Positions 52,268 to 61,612 of a stretch of DNA of 64,000 nucleotides are shown here, piece after piece; the first letter of the stretch is position 1; each line of letters opens with the position of its first letter. The stretch covers positions 992,001-1,056,000 of the forward strand of contig NZ_CP025000.1 of the NCBI RefSeq assembly GCF_002808045.1, in the 5' to 3' direction. This DNA comes from Idiomarina sp. X4 (GTDB lineage Bacteria; Pseudomonadota; Gammaproteobacteria; Enterobacterales; Alteromonadaceae). The notes under the pieces were generated by a model. It worked only from the letters and a program-made list of their open reading frames with translations, was not told the origin of the DNA and did not search any database. Both the position numbers and the translations under genes were made by a program.

Positions 52268-52681
52268 ATGAACTTACCAACAACTGACGAAATTCTTGAT
52301 GACTTAGAGTTCCTGGACGACTGGGAACAGCGCTATCAGTACATTATCGATTTAGGCAAAGCGCTACCGGGTTTGCCGGAAGCGCAGCATAAAGAAGAGT
52401 ATCTGGTACGCGGCTGTCAGAGTAATGTTTGGCTGATTAGTGAAGAGAAAGACGGCAAGCTGTTATTTCACGTCGACAGTGATGCCGTCATTGTGCAAGG
52501 GCTATTAACGTTGGTTATGGCGGCTTACCATGACAAAACGCCCGCACAAATCCTCGCGTTCGATATTGACCAATATTTTAATCAACTCGACCTGGAAAAC
52601 CACATTACCCCAACTCGCGGGAATGGATTAAGAGCTATTGTTGGGAAAATCCAGCAGTTGGCCAAGAACACCAACGCTTAA
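52268..52681 (+). CDS. sufE: Sulfur acceptor SufE
   Basis: SufE accepts persulfide sulfur from SufS and stimulates it. The 137-residue protein shows FLDDWEQRYQYIIDLGKALPGLPE and the active cysteine in LVRGCQSNVWL. It is the last suf gene. Its TAA stop and that of the convergent EAL-HDOD gene share the same palindromic TTAA (52678-52681). Confidence 0.95.
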   Translation: MNLPTTDEILDDLEFLDDWEQRYQYIIDLGKALPGLPEAQHKEEYLVRGCQSNVWLISEEKDGKLLFHVDSDAVIVQGLLTLVMAAYHDKTPAQILAFDIDQYFNQLDLENHITPTRGNGLRAIVGKIQQLAKNTNA

Positions 52682-53877
52682 ATGGTATTAAACAGTTCTT
52701 GAACGTTATTCGATACAGAGCGGTAGGTTGACAACAGACGCGGTTGAATTGTTTCCAGCCGCTGCTTCATTTGAATCAGGCGCTCAAGTTTCAACGCAAT
52801 ACTCAAGCACTGTCCCATAGGCCCTTTCAAGTTATTCACTGCAGCTTGTGTTTCAGGTGACAGAGGCAACTTTTCAAAAAACGCCTTTTTATCCACGCCC
52901 AGCATTATATCAATACCAGATAGAAGACCAACAAAGTAACACTGGTCAGGATCTAAACCCTGATTCTTTTGGCCCTTGGCTAACTCGTAGCACATTTGTG
53001 CTCTTACCAACACCATACGTGATGCTTCCTGGCTACTGGCAGCAACGGAGCCTATAAGCGCTATCCAGCGCCGCAATTTCTCAATACCCAATCGCATGAT
53101 CACATCTTTGACCCGAGTAATTGGGCTCGCCGTTGGATACAGAGGGCTATTCACTATTTTCAGAAGGCTGACTGATAGCTTAGGGTCTTCAGATATCACC
53201 TTCGATAACTCAGTTAAGTCTGGCTCCTTTTCAAAGCATAAGGACAGCACTTTTGCTAACTGTAACGAAGAGGGCTCTAACCGGGTGCCGTAAATAACTT
53301 CGGGCTTGGCAAAGTAGTACCCCTGGAACAGCTCAAAACCCAACGCTTCATAGGCCTTTTTAGTGGCTTCATCTTCAACGCGCTCGGCCAGCCACTTACC
53401 GTTAAAGCTAGTTAAGTCTTTTTTAAACGCCCGAACTTGCTCAACGGTCACCGTAGAGACATCTACTTTTATATACGATGCATACTTTAGCAATGGCTCC
53501 CACGCTGGGTCGAACTCAAAATCATCGAGCGCGAAACGGAAACCCTTGTCATGCCAGCGTGCTACCGCATTCACAACGGCTCGCGTTGGCTTTATGGTTT
53601 CTAAAAGCTCAATAACGACCTTATCAGGTTCAATAGGCAGGAAACTTTGAGACAGCAGGAAGTCGCTGGAAACATTAATAAAAGCCGTTGCGTCGTACTG
53701 AGTGGTCTGTTCGGTGATTCCCGCGCAAAGGTTAAACACCACCTCACTGGTAGCGGCAGTATCGCCCACGGTTTCAGCTGATAAATGAATAGCGCTTCGG
53801 TACAACAGTTCTACCGCGTAAAAACGATTTTTTCTGTCGTATATTGGCTGAGCCGCCAATAAAGGGGAAGATTCCAA
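52678..53877 (-). CDS. EAL-HDOD cyclic-di-GMP signalling protein
   Basis: The 399-residue cytoplasmic protein has an EAL domain (about 1-195) and an HDOD domain (about 200-380), as in YuxH and CdgJ. The signature reads VELLYR rather than EAL, yet most catalytic positions seem kept: Asn in FINVSS, Glu in VIELLE, Asp-Asp in ALDDFE, Lys in IKVDVS, Glu in AERVED and Gln in FQGYYFAKP. Activity is therefore possible. Relatives affect motility and biofilm. No neighbouring gene suggests a specific target. It converges with sufE. Confidence 0.87.
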   Translation of the reverse strand: MESSPLLAAQPIYDRKNRFYAVELLYRSAIHLSAETVGDTAATSEVVFNLCAGITEQTTQYDATAFINVSSDFLLSQSFLPIEPDKVVIELLETIKPTRAVVNAVARWHDKGFRFALDDFEFDPAWEPLLKYASYIKVDVSTVTVEQVRAFKKDLTSFNGKWLAERVEDEATKKAYEALGFELFQGYYFAKPEVIYGTRLEPSSLQLAKVLSLCFEKEPDLTELSKVISEDPKLSVSLLKIVNSPLYPTASPITRVKDVIMRLGIEKLRRWIALIGSVAASSQEASRMVLVRAQMCYELAKGQKNQGLDPDQCYFVGLLSGIDIMLGVDKKAFFEKLPLSPETQAAVNNLKGPMGQCLSIALKLERLIQMKQRLETIQPRLLSTYRSVSNNVQELFNTI

Positions 53878-53961
53878 ATCTGTCTACTTTTTAAACACTG
53901 ATTATTAGCTGGATTCTACGGTAGTTTTTAATAAAAGAAAAGATGAACGATTGTTATAAAT

Positions 53962-54483
53962 TTAAGGTTTACGGCGTCCTGTAATCATGGGCTTTATAAG
54001 CTCAATGCGACCCCACCAACCTGTCAAAAACACGGCTGCAACATGAATAATGGCCCCTATAAATAAGCTATGGGCAATGTATTCATGAATGTTCTCGACC
54101 AGCGTGCTACCAAAAAATGCGTCTGTTTCTTCGAGCAGAAAACCGGTGGTGCCCTGTGCTAAAAACAAGAACCAAAACAGCAATATCAGCATACCGCCAA
54201 CAGCGTTATGCCCGGATTCATTAGGAATCTCGCGACTTTTTAGTTCACGTAAATGTTGAGCTATACGAGTAGGGGTAGGAAAAAAATCAATAACTCGTGC
54301 GCGTTTAGGGCCAATAAAACCCCAAATAATACGAGCAAACACTAAAATCCAGACACAATAGCCAACCCACTGATGAATCGTCTCGCCAGGCTCTAGTACA
54401 AAATAATTTAGCGTAAATCCAATAACAATAAGCCAGTGGTAAATGCGAATATACTTATCCCAAATAACCACTGGCTTACTCAT
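53962..54483 (-). CDS. Cytochrome b561 family, diheme membrane protein
   Basis: The 173-residue protein has four membrane helices and histidines in the expected helices (IYHWLIVIG, ETIHQWVGY, SGHNAVGG, ENIHEYIAHSLFIGAIIHVAAVF), so it binds two hemes b. It would move electrons between the quinone pool and periplasmic redox proteins. It is the last gene of a long minus-strand run and starts 4 bp after the PepSY lipoprotein. Pairing with PepSY suggests a small membrane redox module; its partner is unknown. Confidence 0.85.
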   Translation of the reverse strand: MSKPVVIWDKYIRIYHWLIVIGFTLNYFVLEPGETIHQWVGYCVWILVFARIIWGFIGPKRARVIDFFPTPTRIAQHLRELKSREIPNESGHNAVGGMLILLFWFLFLAQGTTGFLLEETDAFFGSTLVENIHEYIAHSLFIGAIIHVAAVFLTGWWGRIELIKPMITGRRKP

Positions 54484-54487
54484 CAGC

Positions 54488-54769
54488 TTACTCTTTTTCT
54501 TCTTTTACAACGCTGCCATCAACAGGATTAAAGTAGATTTCTACTTTCTCCCCTGCCTGGTTTTTGCCGTAAATCTCATAGCAGTTACCGGGAGTGACTT
54601 TAAACTCATTAATGTCATACCCCTGCTCTTTTAAACCAGCCTGGAACTGCTCTTGATCCATCCATTCTGATTGCGGAGCTGTCGTACAACGAGTTTCCGT
54701 TTCTTCGGCACTGCAAGCGGCTAACAATGCAGCTGCACCTGCCATCGCGGTTAGTTTTAATGCGTTCAT
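54488..54769 (-). CDS. PepSY-domain lipoprotein
   Basis: The 93-residue protein has a lipobox LLAACS with Cys19, then a single PepSY-like domain (residues 35-93) with FQAGLKEQGYDINEFKV and NPVDGSVV, and an acidic tail. A second cysteine pair (RCTTAP, GNCYEIYG) could form a disulfide. PepSY proteins bind or inhibit proteases or take part in heme and redox systems. It lies 9 bp after the prolyl oligopeptidase and 4 bp before cytochrome b561. Both partners are plausible. Confidence 0.8.
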   Translation of the reverse strand: MNALKLTAMAGAAALLAACSAEETETRCTTAPQSEWMDQEQFQAGLKEQGYDINEFKVTPGNCYEIYGKNQAGEKVEIYFNPVDGSVVKEEKE

Positions 54770-54778
54770 ATCAAACTC

Positions 54779-56923
54779 CTATTTTTCGTTAGGAAGTGAC
54801 TCGAAGCCCATGTGATAGAGCGTAAAGCCGAAAATATCCGAATACTGCTCAATTGTTTTTGATACTGGCGTCCCCGCACCATGACCCGCATTGGTTTCAA
54901 TACGAATCAACTGAGGGTTATTGCCACCCGCTTTGTCCTGCAATTCCGCAGCAAACTTAAAGGAATGTGCAGGTACGACACGGTCATCATGATCACCTGT
55001 AGTAATTAGTGTTGCCGGGTACTCAACACCCTCTTTTACGTTATGCACTGGTGAGTAGTTCAGCAAGTATTCAAACATTTCTTTACTGTCTTCTGCTGTA
55101 CCATAGTCATACGCCCATCCAGCACCCGCAGTGAAGGTGTGATAGCGAAGCATATCCAATACACCAACTGCCGGTAGAGCAACCGCAAACAGCTCAGGAC
55201 GCTGAGTCATTACCGCACCAACCAGCAAGCCGCCGTTTGAGCCTCCACGAACCGCCAGGCGCTCAGACGAAGTATAGTCAGCTTCTATCAGATATTCCGC
55301 TGCCGCAATAAAGTCATCGAACACGTTTTGCTTCTGCATTTTAGTGCCGGCTTTATGCCACTCTTTACCGTACTCGCCACCACCACGTAAGTTGGCAACC
55401 GCGTAAACACCGCCCATTTCCAGCCAGGCGGCGTTAGCAATGCTGAAACTTGGTGTCAGGCTGATGTTAAAGCCACCGTAACCATAAAGAATCGTTGGGT
55501 TCGTACCATCCAGTTCAAGACCCTTTTTATGGGTGATGATCATCGGAACCTCAGTACCATCTTTAGAACTATAGAAGACTTGTTTACTAACATACTTGCT
55601 CGAATCGAAGTCCGCGCCCGATGCTTCATAAACGACCGACTCTCCGGTTTCAGGGTTCATTTCGTAAATGGTGCTTGGCGTGCTGTAGTTCGTGAAGCTG
55701 TAATACACTTTTTCAGCGTCCTGCTTCTCACTAAAGCCACTCGCGCTGCCAACGCCCGGCAAAGCGATGTCACGTACCTTATTGCCGTCGTAGTCGTACT
55801 GCTCAACTTTTGAGACCGCATCGACCATATACTCTGCAAAGATATAGCCCGCACCGGTTGACGGGTTCAATACGTGCTCGCTGTGCGCAATAAAGTCCTG
55901 CCAATTGTCGGGCTTAGGGTTACTGGCATTCACGGTCACAACACGACCGTTTGGCGCATCCATATTCGTTTCTAAATACAGCGTGTCACCACGAGTCGTC
56001 AGAACCGACGTATCATAGGCCACATCACCATCAACCAACACTAACTCTGAGTCGGGCTTCGTTAAGTCTTTAATGTACAACTTGTTACCAGACGTCGAAT
56101 TCGCGGCCGAAACCACCAGAAAACGATCGTCTTCAGTTACGTAACCACCCACGTAGCGATGTTTCTCAGCTTCCGTACCACCGAAAATTAGGTCGTCTTC
56201 AGACTGAGGCGTACCAATCTCATGGTAATACAGTTTGTGCTGGTCGGTCTTCGCTGATAATTCACTACCTTCAGGTTTGTCATAGCTCGAGTAGTAAAAA
56301 CCTTCGTTGCCCTTCCACGAAATACCGCTGAACTTAACGTCTACGAGCGGCTCTTCATGTTGATCACCTGTTTCTGCGTCAATGACAATAATTTTACGCC
56401 AGTCACTGCCGCCTTCAGAAATCGAATACGCCGCAATAGAACCGTCTTCACTGAACGTTAACTGCGCCAAAGACGTTGTGCCATCTTCACTAAACTTATT
56501 TGGGTCTAAAAAGACTTCGGCTTCAGCGTCTTCACTTTTCTTACGGTAAACAACGTATTGGTTTTGCAAACCGTCGTTCTTGTAGAAATAGATGTAGTCA
56601 CCCTCAAAACGAGGCGCGCTGACTTTTTCATAATTCCACAATTCCGTTAAGCGTTCTTCAATTTTTTCGCGGAACGGAATTTTCTCCAAATGGCTAAATG
56701 TTACTTCATTTTGCGCTTTTACCCAGGCTTCCGTTTCTTCGCTACGGTCGTCTTCTAGCCAGCGATACGGGTCCGCTACTTCAGTGCCAAAGTAGGTGTC
56801 GACCACATCGCCTTTACGCGTCTCTGGATACTGCATTTGATTATTCACTTCTTCGTCATTGTCAGGTGACTGTGAGCAGGCTGTCAGCAAACTCACAGCA
56901 ACCACTCCTAGTAAGTATTTCAT
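54779..56923 (-). CDS. Prolyl oligopeptidase, S9A family, lipoprotein
   Basis: The 714-residue enzyme has a lipobox LLTACS (Cys16), an N-terminal [22 protein letters not shown] segment, a seven-blade propeller (about 95-430) and a C-terminal alpha/beta hydrolase with the serine in [13 protein letters not shown], aspartate in [15 protein letters not shown] and histidine in NAGHGAG. It cleaves short peptides after proline. The lipid anchor places it in the periplasm or outer membrane. It begins 11 bp after the aryl-polyene tail gene and precedes the PepSY gene by 9 bp. Confidence 0.93.
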   Translation of the reverse strand: MKYLLGVVAVSLLTACSQSPDNDEEVNNQMQYPETRKGDVVDTYFGTEVADPYRWLEDDRSEETEAWVKAQNEVTFSHLEKIPFREKIEERLTELWNYEKVSAPRFEGDYIYFYKNDGLQNQYVVYRKKSEDAEAEVFLDPNKFSEDGTTSLAQLTFSEDGSIAAYSISEGGSDWRKIIVIDAETGDQHEEPLVDVKFSGISWKGNEGFYYSSYDKPEGSELSAKTDQHKLYYHEIGTPQSEDDLIFGGTEAEKHRYVGGYVTEDDRFLVVSAANSTSGNKLYIKDLTKPDSELVLVDGDVAYDTSVLTTRGDTLYLETNMDAPNGRVVTVNASNPKPDNWQDFIAHSEHVLNPSTGAGYIFAEYMVDAVSKVEQYDYDGNKVRDIALPGVGSASGFSEKQDAEKVYYSFTNYSTPSTIYEMNPETGESVVYEASGADFDSSKYVSKQVFYSSKDGTEVPMIITHKKGLELDGTNPTILYGYGGFNISLTPSFSIANAAWLEMGGVYAVANLRGGGEYGKEWHKAGTKMQKQNVFDDFIAAAEYLIEADYTSSERLAVRGGSNGGLLVGAVMTQRPELFAVALPAVGVLDMLRYHTFTAGAGWAYDYGTAEDSKEMFEYLLNYSPVHNVKEGVEYPATLITTGDHDDRVVPAHSFKFAAELQDKAGGNNPQLIRIETNAGHGAGTPVSKTIEQYSDIFGFTLYHMGFESLPNEK

Positions 56924-56934
56924 TGTTGTTATCC

Positions 56935-57372
56935 TTATTTGAACTTAACGACTTCACCTTTTAGCGCTACACCCGCCATTAGAAAGCCTGCGCCACATTG
57001 AAACTCTTCAGCACTCGCAAACTCATTATGGTTATAGTTCGACTTGATATTAATCACCGCGTCATAACCATTCTCACGAGCATTTTCCTGTAAAACTTTT
57101 AGTGCTGACAACAAAACCCACTCACAAGCTTCTCGGTCAGATTTACCAAAGGCATTGGTTTTACGACTTGTGCTAATCACACCCATCGATTGAGCCACTT
57201 CAGGATGCGACTGCCCTGCAAAGTAAAAAGGCACATCGTGTAGCGCCGCTTTTGCCTTGGCCGTCTCAACCGCTGGCTTAATTTCAAGAGTAACGACATC
57301 ATCTCTCGCTTCAGCTGAGAATGACAGTAACGCAGAAACAGTAAGTGCACTAGCAACGAGTAAGTTTTTCAT
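56935..57372 (-). CDS. Small periplasmic protein at the end of the aryl-polyene cluster
   Basis: The 145-residue protein has a signal peptide (about 1-22, ending AEA) and one domain with [50 protein letters not shown], a pattern like YbjQ/DUF4156-type proteins. Two cysteines (EACEW, FQCGAG) could pair. Homologues in such clusters are commonly mislabelled as excinuclease subunits; I see no ATPase motif. It is 10 bp from the ketosynthase gene. Its function is unknown. Confidence 0.75.
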   Translation of the reverse strand: MKNLLVASALTVSALLSFSAEARDDVVTLEIKPAVETAKAKAALHDVPFYFAGQSHPEVAQSMGVISTSRKTNAFGKSDREACEWVLLSALKVLQENARENGYDAVINIKSNYNHNEFASAEEFQCGAGFLMAGVALKGEVVKFK

Positions 57373-57382
57373 GAGTATTTCC

Positions 57383-58624
57383 TTATTTATTAGAGTTATT
57401 CCAACGTTTAAAAATCAGTGATGTATTAATACCACCAAAAGCAAAATTGTTTGTCATGACATAGTCAGTATCAAGCTCGCGTCCTTCACCTGTAATGTAA
57501 TCCAGCTTTCCGCACTCGTCATCGACGTCATTTAAATTGATCGTCGGTGCGAACCACTTGTCCTTCATCATTTCTATGGATGCCCAGGCTTCGATAGTGC
57601 CGCACGCACCGAGGGTATGTCCTAAGTAACTCTTTAACGAGCTAATGGGCACGGCACGACTAAAAACAGACGCGGTCGCATTCGACTCAGCAACGTCGCC
57701 ACGATCAGTCGCTGTTCCGTGCGCATTCACATACCCAATAGCATCAGGACTCAGTTGCGCTTGTTCCAGCGCTAGCTTCATAGCGACAGCCATTGTCTCA
57801 GCCGTCGGCTGAGTCACGTGAGCGCCGTCTGAGTTGGTACCAAAACCGACTAACTCAGCGTAAATAGGGGCGCCTCGTTCAAGCGCATGGTCTAATTCTT
57901 CCAGTATGAAGGTACCCGCGCCTTCGCCTATTACCAGACCATCGCGGTTTTTATCGAACGGTCGCGGCGTACTCTCTGGCTCATCATTACGCGTGCTGGT
58001 CGCGTACAAGGTATCAAAGACCACGCCCTCTGATGGACATAACGCTTCGGCACCACCGGCAATCATCACTTTCTGATGACCATAGCGAATGGCTTCATAA
58101 GCATAGCCAAGACCTTGCGACGCCGACGTACAGGCTGAGCTAGTGGTATGCACCCGACCTTTTACGCCATAAAAAACACCCAAGTTCACCGCCGTAGTAT
58201 GGCCCATGCTTTTTATGTAAGTCGTCGCATTCAAGCCGGTCATGTCACCTGTGGACAACATGTTGCCAAAAATTTTCATCTGTTCGGTATCGCCCGTAGA
58301 CGAGCCATAAGCGACGCCGCAACGCCCATCGGTAATGCAGTCATCATTCAGTAGCCCGGCGTCTTCTAGCGCCACTTCTGTGGCTCGGGTTGCCATCAAA
58401 CTGACGGTACTCATTGAGCGCACCGCTTTACGCGAATAATGCTTCGGCTTTTTAAAAGGTGGTTGAATGGGTGCAGCTAAGCGCGTATTTAAGCCTTCAA
58501 AGCGCTCCCACTCCGGCATAGTGACGACCGCATTTTTACCCGCCTCTAACTGTTGACGAAAATCCTGCCAGTTATCACCAAAGGCAGTGACGCAGCCCAT
58601 CCCTGTTACGACAACCCGTTTCAT
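57383..58624 (-). CDS. apeR: Aryl-polyene 3-ketoacyl-ACP synthase (ApeR-like)
   Basis: The 413-residue FabF-type condensing enzyme has the full triad: Cys in TTSSACTSASQGLG, His in VNAHGTATDRGDV and His in YLGHTLGACGTIEAW. It lengthens the polyene chain together with the other ketosynthase gene. It is the distal KS of the cluster and overlaps the ketoreductase gene by one base. The symbol follows cluster order (KS, DH, KR, KS) seen in E. coli and Vibrio aryl-polyene loci. Confidence 0.85.
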   Translation of the reverse strand: MKRVVVTGMGCVTAFGDNWQDFRQQLEAGKNAVVTMPEWERFEGLNTRLAAPIQPPFKKPKHYSRKAVRSMSTVSLMATRATEVALEDAGLLNDDCITDGRCGVAYGSSTGDTEQMKIFGNMLSTGDMTGLNATTYIKSMGHTTAVNLGVFYGVKGRVHTTSSACTSASQGLGYAYEAIRYGHQKVMIAGGAEALCPSEGVVFDTLYATSTRNDEPESTPRPFDKNRDGLVIGEGAGTFILEELDHALERGAPIYAELVGFGTNSDGAHVTQPTAETMAVAMKLALEQAQLSPDAIGYVNAHGTATDRGDVAESNATASVFSRAVPISSLKSYLGHTLGACGTIEAWASIEMMKDKWFAPTINLNDVDDECGKLDYITGEGRELDTDYVMTNNFAFGGINTSLIFKRWNNSNK

Positions 58625-59388
58625 TACACTAACCCACCATTCACTGAGAAGACTTGGCGCGTGATATACGCCGCCGAAGGCTGGAACAAGTAACCGACTA
58701 AACCGGCAACTTCTTCTGGCTTGCCCGCTCGACGTAGCGGAATCATCGACATGATTTGTTTTTCGTGCTCAAGCTCTTCTGTCATATCCGTTTCAATGAG
58801 TCCTGGCGCGACACAATTCACGGTGATTTTGCGCTTTGCCACTTCCAATGCCAGCGCCTTCGTTGCTGCAATAACACCGCCTTTCGAGGCACTGTAATTC
58901 ACTTGCCCCCGGTTGCCGGCAATGCCTGATACAGAGGCGATAGTTACGATGCGGCCGCCTTGACGCTTTTGAATCATTGGCATAATAAGCGGGTGCAACA
59001 CGTTATAGAAACCACCTAAGTTCGTTTCCAGAACGCTGTCCCAGTCGTCATCGGTCAGCGACGGGAAAGCACCGTCACGAGTAACCCCAGCGTTGCACAC
59101 CGCACCATAATAGGCACCGTGTTGTTCAATATCGTTTTCAATAGTCTCTCTGGCGGCTGCTCGGTCACTAACATCAAAGACTAAAAGTGACGCTTGCTGC
59201 CCCAACGCTTCAATTTCAGCCACCACCTTCTCGGCAGATGCGCGATCAGAACGGCAATGCACCGCAACATCATAACCGTCCCCGGCAAGCTGCAATGCAA
59301 TAGCGCGCCCAATCCCTTTACCAGAGCCTGTTACTAAAACGCGATGACTGTTATCGCTAGCTTCTTTTGTCGCCATCTTAGTCGCCAT
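58624..59388 (-). CDS. apeQ: Aryl-polyene 3-ketoacyl-ACP reductase (ApeQ-like)
   Basis: The 254-residue short-chain dehydrogenase has the NADPH motif TGSGKGIGRAIA, NAGVTRDG, the catalytic Ser in IASVSG, and Tyr and Lys in NYSASKGG, and the end AAYITRQVFSVNGGLV of FabG-like reductases. It reduces the growing 3-ketoacyl chain. The ATG at 59388 with GAGG upstream overlaps the dehydratase by 11 bases; an ATG at 59376 is possible. Confidence 0.88.
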   Translation of the reverse strand: MATKMATKEASDNSHRVLVTGSGKGIGRAIALQLAGDGYDVAVHCRSDRASAEKVVAEIEALGQQASLLVFDVSDRAAARETIENDIEQHGAYYGAVCNAGVTRDGAFPSLTDDDWDSVLETNLGGFYNVLHPLIMPMIQKRQGGRIVTIASVSGIAGNRGQVNYSASKGGVIAATKALALEVAKRKITVNCVAPGLIETDMTEELEHEKQIMSMIPLRRAGKPEEVAGLVGYLFQPSAAYITRQVFSVNGGLV

Positions 59389-59836
59389 AATTTTCCTCTA
59401 TAAATGCTTTTTCATCGGGAGGCTGATACACATTGAGCCTCGCTTTGGCTACGACAGCCTCTTGCTGAGAAATAAAGCACTCAAACACACTCAAACCAGA
59501 TTCTTCAACGTGAATTTCTTCAACGTCAACATCATAGCTTTGCCCCAGTTCGAAATGCTCAACGTCACAGGTGTACTTCCGAGTTCCAAGTAAAAAACCT
59601 AACTTAATATCGTCACCCTGGCTTTTGTGGCGGTTACCGGCAACGGCGGCAATGCTCTGTGCCATGAGTTCAATGCCGACATGGGCGGGTAGACCTTTTA
59701 AGGCGTCATTATAAAACAGATTATCTTCGGTAACTGTCAATCGACAACGTCCTTTTATGTCCTCCACCGATACCAATTCGTCAATGAGCTTCATTGGCGG
59801 TTGGTGCTTAATTAATTCATTAAGTGTATATGTCAC
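59378..59836 (-). CDS. apeP: Aryl-polyene 3-hydroxyacyl-ACP dehydratase (ApeP-like)
   Basis: The 152-residue hot-dog-fold protein has LPAHVGIELMAQSIAAVAGN, the segment with the catalytic residues in ApeP, and LGFLLGTRKYTCDV. It removes water from the 3-hydroxyacyl intermediate to form each double bond. It lies between KS and KR with overlaps of 4 and 11 bases. Confidence 0.85.
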   Translation of the reverse strand: MTYTLNELIKHQPPMKLIDELVSVEDIKGRCRLTVTEDNLFYNDALKGLPAHVGIELMAQSIAAVAGNRHKSQGDDIKLGFLLGTRKYTCDVEHFELGQSYDVDVEEIHVEESGLSVFECFISQQEAVVAKARLNVYQPPDEKAFIEENYGD

Positions 59837-61029
59837 TGTTCACCCTTACTAAATACAAGCGAAACATTATTTCCGCCAAACGCAAACGAGTTGCTTAAAC
59901 AGTGTTTAACCGGTTTAGCAAGCGATTCACCTTGATACAGATTGAGCGGCTGAATGTCAGAGTCCGTCTGTCTGTCCCAGGCATGCTTAGGCAACCCGCT
60001 TTGTTTTGACAGCGCTAGCCAACACATCACGGCTTCTATTGCGCCAGCCGCTCCCAACGTGTGCCCCGTTAATGCCTTGGTTGAACTGGCCGGTATATGC
60101 TGCAAGCCGAGTTCGGTGACCGCATGCGCCTCCATCTTGTCGTTCAGCGGCGTCGCAGTACCGTGCAGGTTGATATAGCTCAACTCACTGACATCAACGC
60201 CAGCCTCTGTCAGCGCACCTTGCATAGCAGCAATGGCGCCTCGTCCTTCCGGATGCGGCGCTGACATATGGTGCGCATCGGAGGTCGACCTCGCGCCGGT
60301 AAGACACACCGGCTCATCCTGCAAGTTGTCTTCGGCACGCGTAGCAATAAATAGTCCAGCAGCTTCACCAATCGTAATGCCGTTACGATTGACGCTAAAC
60401 GGATTACAAGGCTCTGAAGACATCGACTCCAATGCTTTAAACCCATTCAGAGTCAGCTTGCATAAGGAGTCAACACCGCCCACAACGACAGCGTCAGCAA
60501 CCCCAGACGCCAGTAAAGAGCGTGCGCTCATAAAGGCTCTTGCGCTCGATGAGCAAGCTGTCGAGATACCGTAAGCGGGTCCCTCGATGCCCATGAGCAT
60601 AGCCAGACACTCCGCTGGCGCGACCATTTCCTGCATTTTGTAGTGGAAACTCTCTGGCAACTCACCCTGTTTTTCGTGGTGAGCCAGCGCCTCTTCTCCT
60701 GACGCAATACCAGATGTACTGGTACCTAACACCACGGCAACACGGTGTGCACCGACTTGATTGATCAACGTCTTAAGTGGTGCCTCAATTTGCTTTAAAG
60801 CGCCAAGCAGCAGTTGGTTGTTGCGGGTTTGCATAGCAACCGGAAGTTCACTCAACGCCGGCAATTTATCATCAGTAATTTTGCCGTGGTAATAGTCACT
60901 ACCGTCGTTAAGCGTGTCATTCGCCAATGACAAACCGGTATTATCTCCCGCAAGCGCAGCAGACCAAATGTCATCGCATGTCATTCCCGCAGCGCAGACC
61001 GCGCCTGGCTTACTGAGGCTAATTTTCAT
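59833..61029 (-). CDS. apeO: Aryl-polyene 3-ketoacyl-ACP synthase (ApeO-like)
   Basis: The 398-residue ketosynthase has Cys in ISTACSSSARAFMSA, His in NLHGTATPLNDK and His in LTGHTLGAAGAIEA. It resembles the first KS of aryl-polyene loci and is less FabF-like than the downstream KS (ApeR-like). The N-terminus SLSKPGAVCAAG is shorter than in FabF. It overlaps the lipoprotein and dehydratase genes. Confidence 0.85.
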   Translation of the reverse strand: MKISLSKPGAVCAAGMTCDDIWSAALAGDNTGLSLANDTLNDGSDYYHGKITDDKLPALSELPVAMQTRNNQLLLGALKQIEAPLKTLINQVGAHRVAVVLGTSTSGIASGEEALAHHEKQGELPESFHYKMQEMVAPAECLAMLMGIEGPAYGISTACSSSARAFMSARSLLASGVADAVVVGGVDSLCKLTLNGFKALESMSSEPCNPFSVNRNGITIGEAAGLFIATRAEDNLQDEPVCLTGARSTSDAHHMSAPHPEGRGAIAAMQGALTEAGVDVSELSYINLHGTATPLNDKMEAHAVTELGLQHIPASSTKALTGHTLGAAGAIEAVMCWLALSKQSGLPKHAWDRQTDSDIQPLNLYQGESLAKPVKHCLSNSFAFGGNNVSLVFSKGEQ

Positions 61030-61612
61030 CGTTGTTTAACACTTCGTACTGTAGGGTGTTGACGGTCAGCTCATAGTCCCGTTGGTTATTCTGTATTTTG
61101 CCGTTTGTATTCATTTGCACACCAGAAGACCAAATCAACTCGCCATTATCGGTTATCGTTCTGCGACTACTCGTTTGCTTTAATGTCAGCGAAGACAAGT
61201 GAGCGTTCACTGTTTCTAGCGGCCATAGAGAGAGTTGCATATCCGCCCAGACTTGCAGCGCAACTCTGGGTTCCTCAAGAAATTCCGAGCCTTTAAACCT
61301 ATGTCCGGAGGCAGTGAGTTCAGACCGAAACAGCTCATTCCCCAGTGGCGACAATGCCACAAGTAACAAGCGTTCATTTTCTAGCAAAACAGAAACAACA
61401 AACTCTCGATTTTTCGCCTGTTGCGCTTTTGGTGACCACCGAATGTCTTGCCATATCTGTACCGGCTCACCCGGCCACTGCCACTGTAAACTGTAATACC
61501 CTGTGCCCACCGGTACCTGCAAACGGTCTTTCCCCTCCAAAGTCGCACAACCCGCAACAGCTAAAAGCATTAAGGCTAGCGTTACGCATCGAAAAACACT
61601 GGTCACGCGCAA
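61019..61612 (-). CDS. DUF3261 lipoprotein of the aryl-polyene cluster
   Basis: The 197-residue protein has a lipobox VAGC (Cys22) and a mature domain of beta strands with many tryptophans (YYSLQWQWPGEPVQIWQDIRW). DUF3261 lipoproteins are constant members of aryl-polyene loci, where they may take part in moving the pigment to the outer membrane with the LolA-like and MMPL proteins. It overlaps its neighbours by about ten bases on each side. Confidence 0.82.
   Translation of the reverse strand: MRVTSVFRCVTLALMLLAVAGCATLEGKDRLQVPVGTGYYSLQWQWPGEPVQIWQDIRWSPKAQQAKNREFVVSVLLENERLLLVALSPLGNELFRSELTASGHRFKGSEFLEEPRVALQVWADMQLSLWPLETVNAHLSSLTLKQTSSRRTITDNGELIWSSGVQMNTNGKIQNNQRDYELTVNTLQYEVLNNDEN

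Noticed and set aside
52678..53877. Degenerate, non-catalytic EAL domain
   Set aside because: Apart from ELL in the name-giving motif, the other metal and substrate residues appear present, so inactivity cannot be claimed.
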